A DNA stretch of 64,000 bases from assembly GCF_040361255.1 (NCBI RefSeq), contig NZ_APNG01000020.1, positions 1-64,000 of the forward strand. Reading direction: 5' to 3'. The first letter of the stretch is position 1; every line of letters starts with the position of its first letter. This DNA comes from Salinisphaera sp040361255. Its GTDB lineage: Bacteria; Pseudomonadota; Gammaproteobacteria; Nevskiales; Salinisphaeraceae. Position numbers and translations under genes: made by a program. This document shows positions 54,039-63,448 of the stretch, piece after piece. The notes below the pieces were generated by a model. It was not told where the DNA came from, searched no databases, and saw nothing but the letters and a program-made list of their open reading frames with translations.

Positions 54039-54803
54039 ATGAGCGTGACCATCAAGACCCCCGAAGAACAGGACAAGATGCGCGAGGCCGGCCGTCTGGC
54101 CGCGCAGGTTCTGGATATGATCACGCCGCATGTGCAGCCCGGCGTGACGACCGACGAACTCAATACGATCTGTCACGATTACATGGTCGACGAGCTGGGC
54201 ACCACGCCCGCGCCACTGAACTACCACGGCTTCCCGAAATCGATCTGCACATCGATCAATCACGTCGTTTGCCACGGCATCCCGGGCGAAAAGGCGCTCA
54301 AGAAAGGCGACGCGGTCAATATTGATGTCACCCTGATCAAGGACGGCTATCACGGCGACAGCTCGCGTATGTATTTCGCTGGCGAACCCTCGATCAAGGC
54401 CCGCCGCCTGTCGGATATCGCCGAAGCCGCGCTCTACAAGGGCATCGAGGTGGTGCGCCCGGGCGCGACCCTGGGCGATATCGGCGCGACGATTCAGGCC
54501 TTCGTGGAATCCAAACGCGCTTCGGTCGTGCGCGAGTACTGCGGCCACGGCATCGGTCTGGGTTTTCATGAAGAGCCACAGGTGCTGCACTACGGCAAGG
54601 CCGGCCAGGGCCTGCGCCTGGAAGCCGGCATGACGTTCACCATCGAGCCCATGGTCAACGCCGGCAAGCGGCACGTAAAAGTACTGCCCGACGGCTGGAC
54701 CGTGGTCACCAAGGATCATTCGCTGTCGGCCCAGTGGGAACACACCGTGCTGGTGACCGAAGATGGCGTGGAAATCCTCACCCCCAGCCAGCTGAGCGCC
54801 TAG
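54039..54803 (+). CDS. map: Methionine aminopeptidase, type I
   Basis: Removes the initiator Met from nascent proteins. The 254-residue protein has metal-ligand blocks GDAVNIDVTLIKDGYHGDSS, HGIGLGFHEEPQ and the terminal EHTVLVTEDG. AAGGA lies upstream of the ATG. It is divergent from rpsB and is followed by glnD with no gap. Confidence 0.98.
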   Translation: MSVTIKTPEEQDKMREAGRLAAQVLDMITPHVQPGVTTDELNTICHDYMVDELGTTPAPLNYHGFPKSICTSINHVVCHGIPGEKALKKGDAVNIDVTLIKDGYHGDSSRMYFAGEPSIKARRLSDIAEAALYKGIEVVRPGATLGDIGATIQAFVESKRASVVREYCGHGIGLGFHEEPQVLHYGKAGQGLRLEAGMTFTIEPMVNAGKRHVKVLPDGWTVVTKDHSLSAQWEHTVLVTEDGVEILTPSQLSA

Positions 54804-57476
54804 ATGGCTCAAACCGTCGAGACCCGCCGCCGCGCCCAGGCCGAACTCGGCGACTGGGACGATTTCATTGCCCGCGCGGGCAACGCCGAAGGTGCGTCGA
54901 TCGCGCAGGCGCGCGAATATCTCGATACCGGGCGCGAACGTATCGAACGCGCGTTTCGGGCCGGCGCGCATGTCGATGTGCTCGTGGGCGCGCGTAGCGA
55001 ACTGGTCGATGCCGTGCTCACCAATGCCTGGCAGGCCCTGGCTGACTCATCCGATGCCTGCCTGGTGGCGGTCGGCGGCTACGGGCGCGGCGAACTGCTG
55101 CCGCATTCGGATATCGACCTGCTCATACTCTATCGCCAGGGCACGCTCGATACGGTCGGCCCGGCGCTAGAGCGCTTTTTGACCCATCTATGGGATATCG
55201 GTCTGGAAGTCGGCCATAGCGTGCGCTCTCCGGCCGAGTGTGCCGAACAGGCCGCAGGCGATATCACCATCATGACCAACCTCATGGAGTCGCGTGCGCT
55301 AGCCGGCGACGCGGCCCTGTTCGCCGCCATGCGCGCAGCGACCTCGGTCGAACACATCTGGCCCTCGGCCGAGTTCTTCAAGGCCAAGATCGAGGAACAG
55401 CAGGCGCGCCATGCCCGCTACGACGAAACCGCCTACAAGCTCGAACCCAATACCAAGGAATCGCCCGGCGGGCTGCGCGATATCCAGACCATCGCCTGGG
55501 TGGCCAAACGTCAGTTCGCCGCCCAGACGCTGGACGGGCTGGTCGACTACGGCTTCCTGAGCGACCGCGAGTTCACTGAGCTCAAACGGGGTCAGGCCTT
55601 TCTCTGGCGCGTACGCTTTGCTCTGCACACGCTCACGGACCGACCGGAAGACCGACTGCTGTTCGATCACCAGATCCAGATCGCCAAACTGCTGGGCTAC
55701 GAGGACGAGGAAAACAACCTTGCCGTCGAACAGTTCATGCAGAAATATTACCGTAATATCAAAGCGCTAACCGCGCTTAACGATATTCTGCTGCAACTTT
55801 TTTCCGAAGCGATTCTTCATTTCGGCGACGACGAACGCGCGCGCCCGATCAACGAACGGTTCCAGTCACGCCACGGTTTCATTGAAGTTACCGCCGACGA
55901 TGTCTTCGTCAAGCACCCCAGCGCACTGCTCGAGATCTTCTATCTCATGCAGACGCGTCCGCGCTTGACCGGCATTCGTGCGCATACCCTGCGCCTGATG
56001 CGTCGCGATCGCCACCTCATCGATAAAAACTTCCGCAATTCAATCCATTGCCGGCGACTTTTTACCGAGATACTACGCCAGCGCGGCGGAGTGACCCGGG
56101 CACTCAGGCGGATGAACCGCTACGGCATACTGGGCCGCTACCTGCCGAACTTCGGCAAGATCATCGGGCGCATGCAGTACGACCTGTTTCATACGCTCAC
56201 GGTCGACGAACACACCCTGTTCGTCATTCGCAATCTGCGCCGGCTGGTACTGCCCCGCTTCCAGCACGAACTGCCCTTTGCAAGCGAACTCATGCAGTCG
56301 CTCAACAAACCGCAGATCCTCTATATCGCCGGGCTCATGCACGATATCGCCAAGGGCCGCGGCGGCGACCATTCCGAACTGGGCGCAGTCGACGCCCGCA
56401 AATTCTGCGTGGACCACGGTATTTCGTCGGACGATACCGAGCTGGTGTGCTGGCTCGTACGCCAGCACCTGCTGATGTCGATGACCGCACAACGACGCGA
56501 TATCAACGATGTACAGGTGGTTAATGAGTTCGCACGTGAAGTCGGCAACCGGGAACGACTGGATCGGCTGTTCCTGCTGACGGTTTGCGATATCCGTGCC
56601 ACGAACCCGAATCTGTGGAACTCCTGGAAGGAAAGCCTGCTCGTCGATCTGTATACCAGCACACGGCGTGCGCTCGAACGCGGCCTGGACGATCCACTCG
56701 ACGAAGCCGAGCTGATTGCCGAAACCCGTAGTGCAGCCGCTGCCATGCTGACCCGATCCCGGGTAAATACACCGCGATTCAAGGAAGTATGGTCACGTTT
56801 TGAACCGGATTATTTCCTCCGGCACAGCCCCGAAGAAATCGCCCGACAGACACGTGCGATCGTCACCCACGACGGTGACGGCCCGCTGGTCACTGTCGCC
56901 GAGATCTCCGATCAGGGCAGCACCCTGTTCGTCTACAGCCGTGATCGCAACTATCTGTTCGGCGTGGCCACCGGCGTACTGGCCCAGCTAGGGTTATCGA
57001 TTCTGGATGCGCGTATCAACACCACGCGTGACGACTACACGCTCGACACCTACGTAATCTGCGAAAGCGACGGCCAGCCCATCACCGATGCCTATCGCCG
57101 ACGGGAAATCGAGGACACCCTGCGCGCGGCGATTGCCAATCCCGAGGTCGAGAGCATTGACGTCACCCGGCGCGCGTCGCGGCGTGCCCGTTATTTCAAT
57201 GTGCCCACCCAGATCTATTTCAGCGAGACACCCGAGCGTGCCTGTACCGTCATGGAGGTGGTCACCGCCGACCGGCCCGGCCTGTTGTCGCTGATCGGCG
57301 ATACCTTCTACCGCTTCGGCATTCTGCTGGAGACCGCCAAGATCGCGACCATCGGCGAACGGGCCGAAGACGTGTTCTTTATTACCGACCGCGACCACGC
57401 GCCCCTACGGGATCGCGAAACCCGATCGCGGCTACGACAGACCCTGACCAACGAACTCGACAAGAACGGCCCATGA
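54804..57476 (+). CDS. glnD: Bifunctional uridylyltransferase/uridylyl-removing enzyme GlnD
   Basis: Senses glutamine and uridylylates or deuridylylates PII proteins, setting nitrogen control. The 890-residue protein has the nucleotidyltransferase site GGYGRGELLPHSDIDLL (D103, D105), the HD phosphohydrolase motif GLMHDIAKGRGGDHSE (H513, D514) and two C-terminal ACT domains (LFVYSRDRNYLFGVATG and VMEVVTADRPGLLSLIG). Its ATG follows the map stop directly and its end overlaps dapC by four bases. Confidence 0.98.
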   Translation: MAQTVETRRRAQAELGDWDDFIARAGNAEGASIAQAREYLDTGRERIERAFRAGAHVDVLVGARSELVDAVLTNAWQALADSSDACLVAVGGYGRGELLPHSDIDLLILYRQGTLDTVGPALERFLTHLWDIGLEVGHSVRSPAECAEQAAGDITIMTNLMESRALAGDAALFAAMRAATSVEHIWPSAEFFKAKIEEQQARHARYDETAYKLEPNTKESPGGLRDIQTIAWVAKRQFAAQTLDGLVDYGFLSDREFTELKRGQAFLWRVRFALHTLTDRPEDRLLFDHQIQIAKLLGYEDEENNLAVEQFMQKYYRNIKALTALNDILLQLFSEAILHFGDDERARPINERFQSRHGFIEVTADDVFVKHPSALLEIFYLMQTRPRLTGIRAHTLRLMRRDRHLIDKNFRNSIHCRRLFTEILRQRGGVTRALRRMNRYGILGRYLPNFGKIIGRMQYDLFHTLTVDEHTLFVIRNLRRLVLPRFQHELPFASELMQSLNKPQILYIAGLMHDIAKGRGGDHSELGAVDARKFCVDHGISSDDTELVCWLVRQHLLMSMTAQRRDINDVQVVNEFAREVGNRERLDRLFLLTVCDIRATNPNLWNSWKESLLVDLYTSTRRALERGLDDPLDEAELIAETRSAAAAMLTRSRVNTPRFKEVWSRFEPDYFLRHSPEEIARQTRAIVTHDGDGPLVTVAEISDQGSTLFVYSRDRNYLFGVATGVLAQLGLSILDARINTTRDDYTLDTYVICESDGQPITDAYRRREIEDTLRAAIANPEVESIDVTRRASRRARYFNVPTQIYFSETPERACTVMEVVTADRPGLLSLIGDTFYRFGILLETAKIATIGERAEDVFFITDRDHAPLRDRETRSRLRQTLTNELDKNGP

Positions 57477-58678
57477 ACCCACGTCTCGATGCGCTGCAGC
57501 CGTATCCATTCGAGCGCCTGTCGGCGCTGTTGCGCGATACGCAGCCGAACACGGCCCAGCCACCCATTTCCCTGGCGATCGGCGAGCCTCAGCACCCACC
57601 GGCGGAAGTAGCCCGCGTCGCACTACTCGGCGCCCTCGACGGCATCGCCCACTATCCGCCAACCCAGGGCAGCGAAGCGTTGCGTGCGGCCATCGGCGAC
57701 TGGTTGGCATGGCGCTTTAATATCGCACGCCAGGCGGTTGATGATAAACGTCATATCCTGCCCGCAGCGGGCACGCGCGAAGCGCTGTTTTCGTTCGCCC
57801 AAGCGGTAATCGACCCATCTAGAGCGGGCGCGGCGGTCGCCATGCCCAACCCGGGCTACCAGATCTATGAAGGCGCGGCGCTGCTGGCCGGGGCCGAGCC
57901 GTTGTATCTGCCCTGCCTGCCGGACACCGATTTCCTGGCCGATCTCGACGCGCTGAGCGCGGCCGCCTGGGATCGTGTTCAGCTGCTCTATCTATGTTCG
58001 CCCGGTAATCCAACCGGCGCGGTGGCCGATCGCGCCTATCTCGAACGTGCGCTCGAACTGGCCGACCGGCACGATTTCATCATTGCCTCGGACGAGTGCT
58101 ACAGCGAAATCTATGCCGACGAAGACGCGCCGCCGCCGGGCTTGCTGGATATCGCCCATGCCGGCGGTCGCGACGATTTCTCACGCTGCGTGGTATTTCA
58201 CAGTCTGTCGAAACGATCCAATCTGCCCGGCCTTCGCTCCGGCTTCGTCGCCGGCGACGGCCGCGTGCTGACCCAGTATCTGCGCTATCGCACCTACCAC
58301 GGCGCGACCCTGGGTGCGCACGTACAGGCGGCCAGCATCGCGGCCTGGCGCGACGAAACCCATGTGCGGGCCAATCGCGATCGCTATCGCGAGAAATACG
58401 CGGCGGTCATGCCGCTGCTCGAACCGTTATGCGAGGTCAGCCGTCCGCCCGGTTCGTTCTATCTATGGCCGGCCTTCGATACCAGCGACGAAGCCTTGAC
58501 CGTGGCCGCCCTGCGCGACGAAAACCTGCGCGTGGTGCCGGGCCGCTATCTCGCCCGCGCCGCGGGCGGCGTCAACCCGGGCGAGAACCGCTTGCGCCTG
58601 TCCTTGGTGGCATCCACGGCCGATTGTGTCGAAGCGGCCACGCGGCTGGGCCGCGTGTGTGCCGCCGCCACGACCTAA
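57473..58678 (+). CDS. dapC: N-succinyldiaminopimelate aminotransferase DapC
   Basis: Transaminase of the succinylase diaminopimelate/lysine pathway. The 401-residue PLP enzyme has Lys247 in HSLSKRSNLPGLRSGF and the C-terminal substrate motif GENRLRLSLVAS. It overlaps glnD by four bases and lies upstream of dapD and dapE, which strongly supports the assignment. Confidence 0.95.
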   Translation: MNPRLDALQPYPFERLSALLRDTQPNTAQPPISLAIGEPQHPPAEVARVALLGALDGIAHYPPTQGSEALRAAIGDWLAWRFNIARQAVDDKRHILPAAGTREALFSFAQAVIDPSRAGAAVAMPNPGYQIYEGAALLAGAEPLYLPCLPDTDFLADLDALSAAAWDRVQLLYLCSPGNPTGAVADRAYLERALELADRHDFIIASDECYSEIYADEDAPPPGLLDIAHAGGRDDFSRCVVFHSLSKRSNLPGLRSGFVAGDGRVLTQYLRYRTYHGATLGAHVQAASIAAWRDETHVRANRDRYREKYAAVMPLLEPLCEVSRPPGSFYLWPAFDTSDEALTVAALRDENLRVVPGRYLARAAGGVNPGENRLRLSLVASTADCVEAATRLGRVCAAATT

Positions 58679-58856
58679 CGGCCGTCGTCGAAACGATTGA
58701 TCCGGTGCGCCGACGCGCGCCCGGATCGCGCAGCCGCGAGGCTACACCGCTTCGACAGCCCGCGGGCTACGACCCGGCCGGTTGAATACGTTAAACTCTC
58801 GCGCCTTCAATACGAACCCAACCGCGCGTCCAGCGAGCGCGCTGCAAGGAGACGCC

Positions 58857-59678
58857 ATGGCCGACACCCAGCAGATCATCGAACAGGCTTTCGAAAACCG
58901 CGCCGATATCTCGCCTGACAATGCCGATGCGAGCGTGCGCGACGCGGTACAGAGCGCGCTGGACCTGCTCGATTCCGGCAAGGCACGGGTAGCCGAACCC
59001 ACCGCTGAGGGCTGGGTTGTCAACGAATGGCTCAAGAAGGCGGTGCTGCTGTCGTTCCGGCTGCGCGACAACACGCCGATCGACGGTGCGCATACGCGCT
59101 ACTTCGACAAGGTGCCTTCGAAGTATGCCCAGTACGACGCCGACGATTTTCAGAAACAGGGCGCACGTATCGTGCCGCCGGCCATGGTGCGTCGTGGTGC
59201 GCATATCGCGCCCAATGCCGTGATCATGCCCAGCTACGTCAACATCGGCGCCTATGTTGGCAGCGGCGCGATGATCGACACCTGGGCCACGGTCGGCTCC
59301 TGTGCGCAGGTCGGAGAGAACGTGCATCTATCCGGCGGTGCGGGCCTCGGCGGCGTGCTCGAACCCTTGCAGGCCGCGCCCACGATCATCGAGGACAACT
59401 GCTTCATCGGCGCCCGCTCCGAGATTGTCGAAGGCGTACGCGTGGGCCGCGGCTCGGTGATTTCCATGGGCGTATTCATTGGCGCCTCGACGCCGATCTA
59501 CGACCGCGAAGCCGATCAGATCATCCACGGTGAAGTACCGCCCGGTTCGGTCGTCGTCGCCGGCAGCCTGCCGCGCGATAACGGGCGCTACAGCATCAAC
59601 GCCGCGATCATCGTCAAGAAAGTCGATGAAGGTACGCGTGCGAAAGTCGGTATCAACGAACTGCTGCGCAGCGCCTGA
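58857..59678 (+). CDS. dapD: Tetrahydrodipicolinate N-succinyltransferase DapD
   Basis: Succinylates tetrahydrodipicolinate, committing to the succinylase branch. The 273-residue left-handed beta helix has VPPAMVRRGAHIAPNAVIMP, GAYVGSGAMIDTWATVGSCAQ, HLSGGAGLGGVLEP and GARSEIVEGV. The ATG at 58857 has AAGGAG upstream; the frame opens 75 bp earlier without support. A 178-bp gap after dapC may hold its own promoter. Confidence 0.98.
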   Translation: MADTQQIIEQAFENRADISPDNADASVRDAVQSALDLLDSGKARVAEPTAEGWVVNEWLKKAVLLSFRLRDNTPIDGAHTRYFDKVPSKYAQYDADDFQKQGARIVPPAMVRRGAHIAPNAVIMPSYVNIGAYVGSGAMIDTWATVGSCAQVGENVHLSGGAGLGGVLEPLQAAPTIIEDNCFIGARSEIVEGVRVGRGSVISMGVFIGASTPIYDREADQIIHGEVPPGSVVVAGSLPRDNGRYSINAAIIVKKVDEGTRAKVGINELLRSA

Positions 59679-59684
59679 TCGGCC

Positions 59685-60035
59685 ATGATCCGGATCTACG
59701 GCATCGCCAGCTGTGATACCTGCCGCAAGGCCCGCCAGTGGTTGTCGAGCGCGGACATCGACCACGAATGGATCGATGTGCGCGCCGACGGCGTGGGCCG
59801 CGAGCGGCTCGAACAGTGGCGCCAGGCGCTGGGCGATGGCGCGCTGCTCAACAAACGCAGCAAGACCTGGCGTGACTTCGATACGCAACAGCGCGAAGCG
59901 GCCGAGGCTGACCCGCTGGCCGTGCTGATCGAACACCCCACCCTGATCAAGCGCCCGATTCTGGAAACGCCGACCGACACACTGGCCGGCTTTTCCGCAG
60001 CACGTTATGAAGCCGCACTCGCAGGCGCCGACTGA
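59685..60035 (+). CDS. ArsC/Spx-family thioredoxin-fold protein (YffB-like)
   Basis: A 116-residue ArsC-fold protein with a CxxC at C10/C13 (ASCDTCRKARQWL) and the terminal IKRPILETPTDTLAGFSAARYEAAL. It resembles YffB, which sits next to dapE in E. coli. It is probably not an arsenate reductase in the arsenic-resistance sense; its role is unknown, and glutathione-linked reduction has been proposed for the family. Its stop shares a base with the dapE start. Confidence 0.9.
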   Translation: MIRIYGIASCDTCRKARQWLSSADIDHEWIDVRADGVGRERLEQWRQALGDGALLNKRSKTWRDFDTQQREAAEADPLAVLIEHPTLIKRPILETPTDTLAGFSAARYEAALAGAD

Positions 60036-61168
60036 TGGCCGACGAGGCGCTCGATCTCGCCCGTGCGCTGATCGCGCGCGCTTCGGTCACGCCCGACGAC
60101 GCTGGCTGCCAAAAGCTGATCGGCGAACGGCTGGCCGCGGCCGGTTTTGCCGTCGAGCATCTGCGTTTCGGCGACGTCGATAATCTATGGGCTGTCGCCG
60201 GCGACAGTGGACCCTTGCTGTGTTTCGCCGGCCATACCGATGTGGTGCCCCCTGGCCCGCTCGAGGACTGGTCGCACGATCCGTTCGCAGCCACCCTCGA
60301 CCACGGCTGGCTGATCGGCCGCGGTGCAGCGGATATGAAATCCAGCGTCGCGGCGATGGTCTGTGCCGCGGAGCGCTTTCGTGCACGCCAGCCCGAGCAC
60401 GGCGGGCGGCTGGCGTTTTTGCTGACCAGCGACGAGGAAGGCCCCGCTGTAGATGGCACCCGCGCGGTCATGGATTGGCTCGCCGAACGCGGCGTCGCGA
60501 TCGATTACTGTCTCGTCGGCGAACCGTCGTCGACCGACACGCTCGGCGATACGGTCAAGAACGGCCGCCGCGGCAGTCTCAATGGGCATGCCCGAATCAG
60601 AGGCCGCCAGGGTCATGTAGCCTATCCGCACAAGGCGGATAACGCTCTGCATCGTTTGTTGGCGCTGCTGGCGGACCTGGCCGCCCACCACTGGGACGAT
60701 GGCGACGAGTTCTTTCCGCCGACCTCGTTTCAGGTTTCCAATCTACAAGCGGGAACCGGCGCGGAAAACGTCATTCCCGGTATCGCCGAGGCACGCTTCA
60801 ACTGGCGCTTCAATCCCAAACAGGATGAAGCCAGCATCCGCCGTCAGGTCGAACAGCGCTGCGTGGCCCACGGTATTCCGGCCGAAGCGATCGCATGGCG
60901 GCTGTCCGGCGCGCCGTTCATCACCCGCGAGGGCGCACTCATTGACGCCACGCGTGCCGCGATTCGCGAGCACGCCGGGCTCGATACCGTACTTTCCACC
61001 GCGGGTGGAACATCGGACGGCCGCTTCATTGCCCCAACAGGCGCCCAGGTCCTGGAACTCGGCCCGCTCAACGACACCATTCATCAGGCCGACGAAAAGA
61101 TCGCCGCCGCCGATGTGGCCCGTCTGAGCGCCATCTACGAAGACATCGTCGCCCGACTTCTGAACTAG
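60035..61168 (+). CDS. dapE: Succinyl-diaminopimelate desuccinylase DapE
   Basis: Zinc peptidase-like hydrolase (M20 family) that releases LL-diaminopimelate. The 377-residue protein has CFAGHTDVVPPGPL (zinc His/Asp), GRGAADMKSSVAAMV (bridging Asp) and LLTSDEEGPAVDGT (catalytic Glu), and the late TAGGTSDGRFIAP. Start and the gene before overlap by one base. It closes the dapC-dapD-arsC-dapE run. Confidence 0.97.
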   Translation: MADEALDLARALIARASVTPDDAGCQKLIGERLAAAGFAVEHLRFGDVDNLWAVAGDSGPLLCFAGHTDVVPPGPLEDWSHDPFAATLDHGWLIGRGAADMKSSVAAMVCAAERFRARQPEHGGRLAFLLTSDEEGPAVDGTRAVMDWLAERGVAIDYCLVGEPSSTDTLGDTVKNGRRGSLNGHARIRGRQGHVAYPHKADNALHRLLALLADLAAHHWDDGDEFFPPTSFQVSNLQAGTGAENVIPGIAEARFNWRFNPKQDEASIRRQVEQRCVAHGIPAEAIAWRLSGAPFITREGALIDATRAAIREHAGLDTVLSTAGGTSDGRFIAPTGAQVLELGPLNDTIHQADEKIAAADVARLSAIYEDIVARLLN

Positions 61169-61549
61169 CGCGGCGCATCAACCCCCTGGCGCTGTTCAAA
61201 AGGCTGCCCCAGTCGCGTGATCTGTCGTTCCCGCCCTCAAGCAGGCAGGCTGTCCGCTAATGAACGCGAAGACACGCACATAAGACAATCATCCGCAGAT
61301 CAACACGGATCTGGACAGGCTGTCGGGCGGCACCGGGTTTGCGAGGTACCGGCGCTGGCAATTTCAATCTGTGCGAATCTGCGTCGATCTGCGGATGGCT
61401 TTGAAAACGCGGGCCGTGGCGTGAAACCGAGCGCGCCGGGCCGGCGCCGCCAGAGCGATGCGTTCATTCGTAGACATGCGATCGGAGCGGCCGCAGACAG
61501 CGGGCTGTCATGCGCAGTCGAAAAAGCACCGTCGCGACCGGCGAACGCC
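61169..61549. other. 381-bp gene-free gap between convergent dapE and patatin genes
   Basis: No open frame here has coding character. The gap holds the inverted-repeat element at 61290-61397. No T-tailed hairpin was seen for either flanking gene. Confidence 0.7.
61290..61397. repeat. Inverted-repeat element with CATCCGCAGAT ends
   Basis: An 11-bp perfect inverted repeat, CATCCGCAGAT at 61290-61300 and ATCTGCGGATG at 61387-61397, brackets 108 bp. The similarity runs on imperfectly inward (left arm CATCCGCAGATCAACACGGA; right arm, reversed, CATCCGCAGATCGACGCAGA), and repeated CGCAGAT/CACAGAT units occur in the right arm. This composition resembles dispersed non-coding CGCAGAT-type repeats seen in many bacterial genomes. 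It encodes nothing, and its copy number is unknown here. Confidence 0.65.
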
Positions 61550-63370
61550 CTAATCCACCCGATTGGCCACGACCCGGGCACGAAAGGCGTCGCGGCGCTT
61601 GCCCAGCCATTCGTCGAGTTTCTGATCGGCATGGTGATAGGCACGGAACACGATCTCGTCGAGTTCGTCCCAATCGAACATGCTGATGCCGCCAACCGGC
61701 ATATGCAGCACCAGATCGGCCCGGGCATCGATATCGCGGCTTTCGCGTTCGCTGGTGAGTGTGGCGGTATGGAACAGAATCTTGAACATGTTCAAATGCC
61801 GCGCGCTCGATCCCAGCGACAGCAGTGACGCGGTTTCTGCATCTTCCGCCATTTCCACGCGTAGATCGGTCGCCCGGCTGACATCGGAGACGATCACTTG
61901 CCCGCGCCCCATCGCCGCCATGACGTCGAACGGGATGGCATTGAGCAGCCCGCCATCCACGAGCAGATCGCCGCGATGAACCAACGGCGGCGCGATGCCG
62001 GGTACGGCCATGCTCGCACCCACCCAGGTGGCCAGTTCGCCTTGGTCGTGCACCACCGGCACGCCCCGGGTGAGATTGGTGCTCAGACAGTAGAACGGCA
62101 GGTCCAGATCTTCGATATGACGCTCGCCGAACAGGGTCTTGAGCTGGCGGCGAAACTTCTCCGCGCTGATCAACGAAATCCGCGATAACGAATAGTCGTT
62201 GAGAAAACGCCCGGTGACGAAGGTTTCTCGCATGCGTGCCAACATTTGCTGAGCATCCATGCCCATGGCCACCATCGCCGCGACCATCGCGCCCATGCTG
62301 GTGCCGCCCACGGCATCGATGGGGATGCCTTTTTCCTGCATCGCACGAATCAGACCGATATGCGCGAATCCGCGCGCCCCGCCGCCGCCCAGCACCAGAC
62401 ACACCGCGCGTCCGGAAATCATGCGCGCCAGTCGGCCCATTTCCGGCCCCGGCAGCGCCTTGGCGACCCGATGCTGGGCGATGGCACCCGCCATATCGCG
62501 CCAGGCACGCGCTGAATAACCGCCGCGCTCGGGTACCAGCACCACCATCTCCTGGGGCGCGCGCAGGGCCTGCTCGCGTATCCAGACCAGATTGCGCGAT
62601 GCGAACGGCCGCTGGTCGCCGTGGGCGATCAGAATCACCCGGTCGGCCTGGCGCAGACAGCGGCGTGTCCAGGCATCGGGCTCGGTGCTGGCTTCGTAGA
62701 CGATATAGCGGTAGCGATCCTCGAGTTGCGTCAGCCAGGCTGACACACTGCGGTTGCGTTCACCGATACCGAAATCCACGGTCGCGGCCCCGTCGCCCAG
62801 GGCTGCGTCGACGCGCGTGGCATCCAGGCGCAGGGTGGACGCGGCCTGGCCCAGCTCGCAGCTCAACGCACGCGAAAACGCGGCCACGTCGATGCCCGGA
62901 TGCACCGGCACGACGGCATACGTGCGCGCGCTACGTACGCTTTCACGCTGGGGTGCGGGCTTGACCGCACGCAGGCGTTCGACGATCTGGCGGGTGACCC
63001 GCAGCATGGCCTTCGGGTAGCGCTCGACCAGACTTTCGAACACCTCGCGGGAGACACGGATCAGCGCGGTATCACGCAAGGCGAACGCATCGGAGGAATG
63101 CGGCTCGGCCGTGATCAGGGTGATCTCACCCACGGTTTCGCCGGCGCTGCTTTCCCCCAGCAACAGGGGCGCACTGCCGGCTTCGGGCTGAACGACACGG
63201 ATACGCCCGGATACCACCAGATAGAGCGCATCGCTGCTTTCGCCCACGCGAAACAAATACTGCCCGCCGCCGAGTTCGAGCCACTCCGCGCTGGCCGCCA
63301 CCGAACGCAACGCCCGCCGGTCCAGTTCCCGGAACAGACTGCTCGCTTTGAGTGCAGAAACAATATCCAT
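61550..63370 (-). CDS. Patatin-like phospholipase with N-terminal cyclic-nucleotide-binding domain
   Basis: A 606-residue protein of the bacterial NTE-like type. Residues 1-125 form a cNMP-binding domain (FRVGESSDALYLVVSGRIRVV, GETVGEITLI). Residues 145-310 form a middle region of unknown fold, and residues 318-545 form a patatin domain with the oxyanion GGGGARGFAHIG, nucleophile S358 in GGTSMG and Asp472 in LLVDGGLLNAIP. It likely hydrolyses membrane lysophospholipids and may be gated by cyclic nucleotides; both are family inference. It is a single gene, converging on dapE. Confidence 0.94.
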   Translation of the reverse strand: MDIVSALKASSLFRELDRRALRSVAASAEWLELGGGQYLFRVGESSDALYLVVSGRIRVVQPEAGSAPLLLGESSAGETVGEITLITAEPHSSDAFALRDTALIRVSREVFESLVERYPKAMLRVTRQIVERLRAVKPAPQRESVRSARTYAVVPVHPGIDVAAFSRALSCELGQAASTLRLDATRVDAALGDGAATVDFGIGERNRSVSAWLTQLEDRYRYIVYEASTEPDAWTRRCLRQADRVILIAHGDQRPFASRNLVWIREQALRAPQEMVVLVPERGGYSARAWRDMAGAIAQHRVAKALPGPEMGRLARMISGRAVCLVLGGGGARGFAHIGLIRAMQEKGIPIDAVGGTSMGAMVAAMVAMGMDAQQMLARMRETFVTGRFLNDYSLSRISLISAEKFRRQLKTLFGERHIEDLDLPFYCLSTNLTRGVPVVHDQGELATWVGASMAVPGIAPPLVHRGDLLVDGGLLNAIPFDVMAAMGRGQVIVSDVSRATDLRVEMAEDAETASLLSLGSSARHLNMFKILFHTATLTSERESRDIDARADLVLHMPVGGISMFDWDELDEIVFRAYHHADQKLDEWLGKRRDAFRARVVANRVD

Positions 63371-63396
63371 GAAGTGCGTATTGGTGCGCAGCGCAT

Positions 63397-63423
63397 AAAA
63401 AAGCCCGGGGCCTGCCCGGGCTT
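63397..63423 (-). terminator. Rho-independent terminator after fructose-bisphosphate aldolase gene
   Basis: A 9-bp stem AAGCCCGGG/CCCGGGCTT with a 5-nt loop is followed on the minus strand by TTTTTT. It isolates the aldolase gene from the patatin gene. Confidence 0.92.
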
Positions 63424-63448
63424 TTCAACCAGCGCCTACATCAGCCGA

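Noticed and set aside
59685..60035. Arsenate reductase as part of the metal-resistance theme
   Set aside because: It lies in the lysine gene cluster next to dapE, like YffB in E. coli, far from the metal island and with no ars genes.
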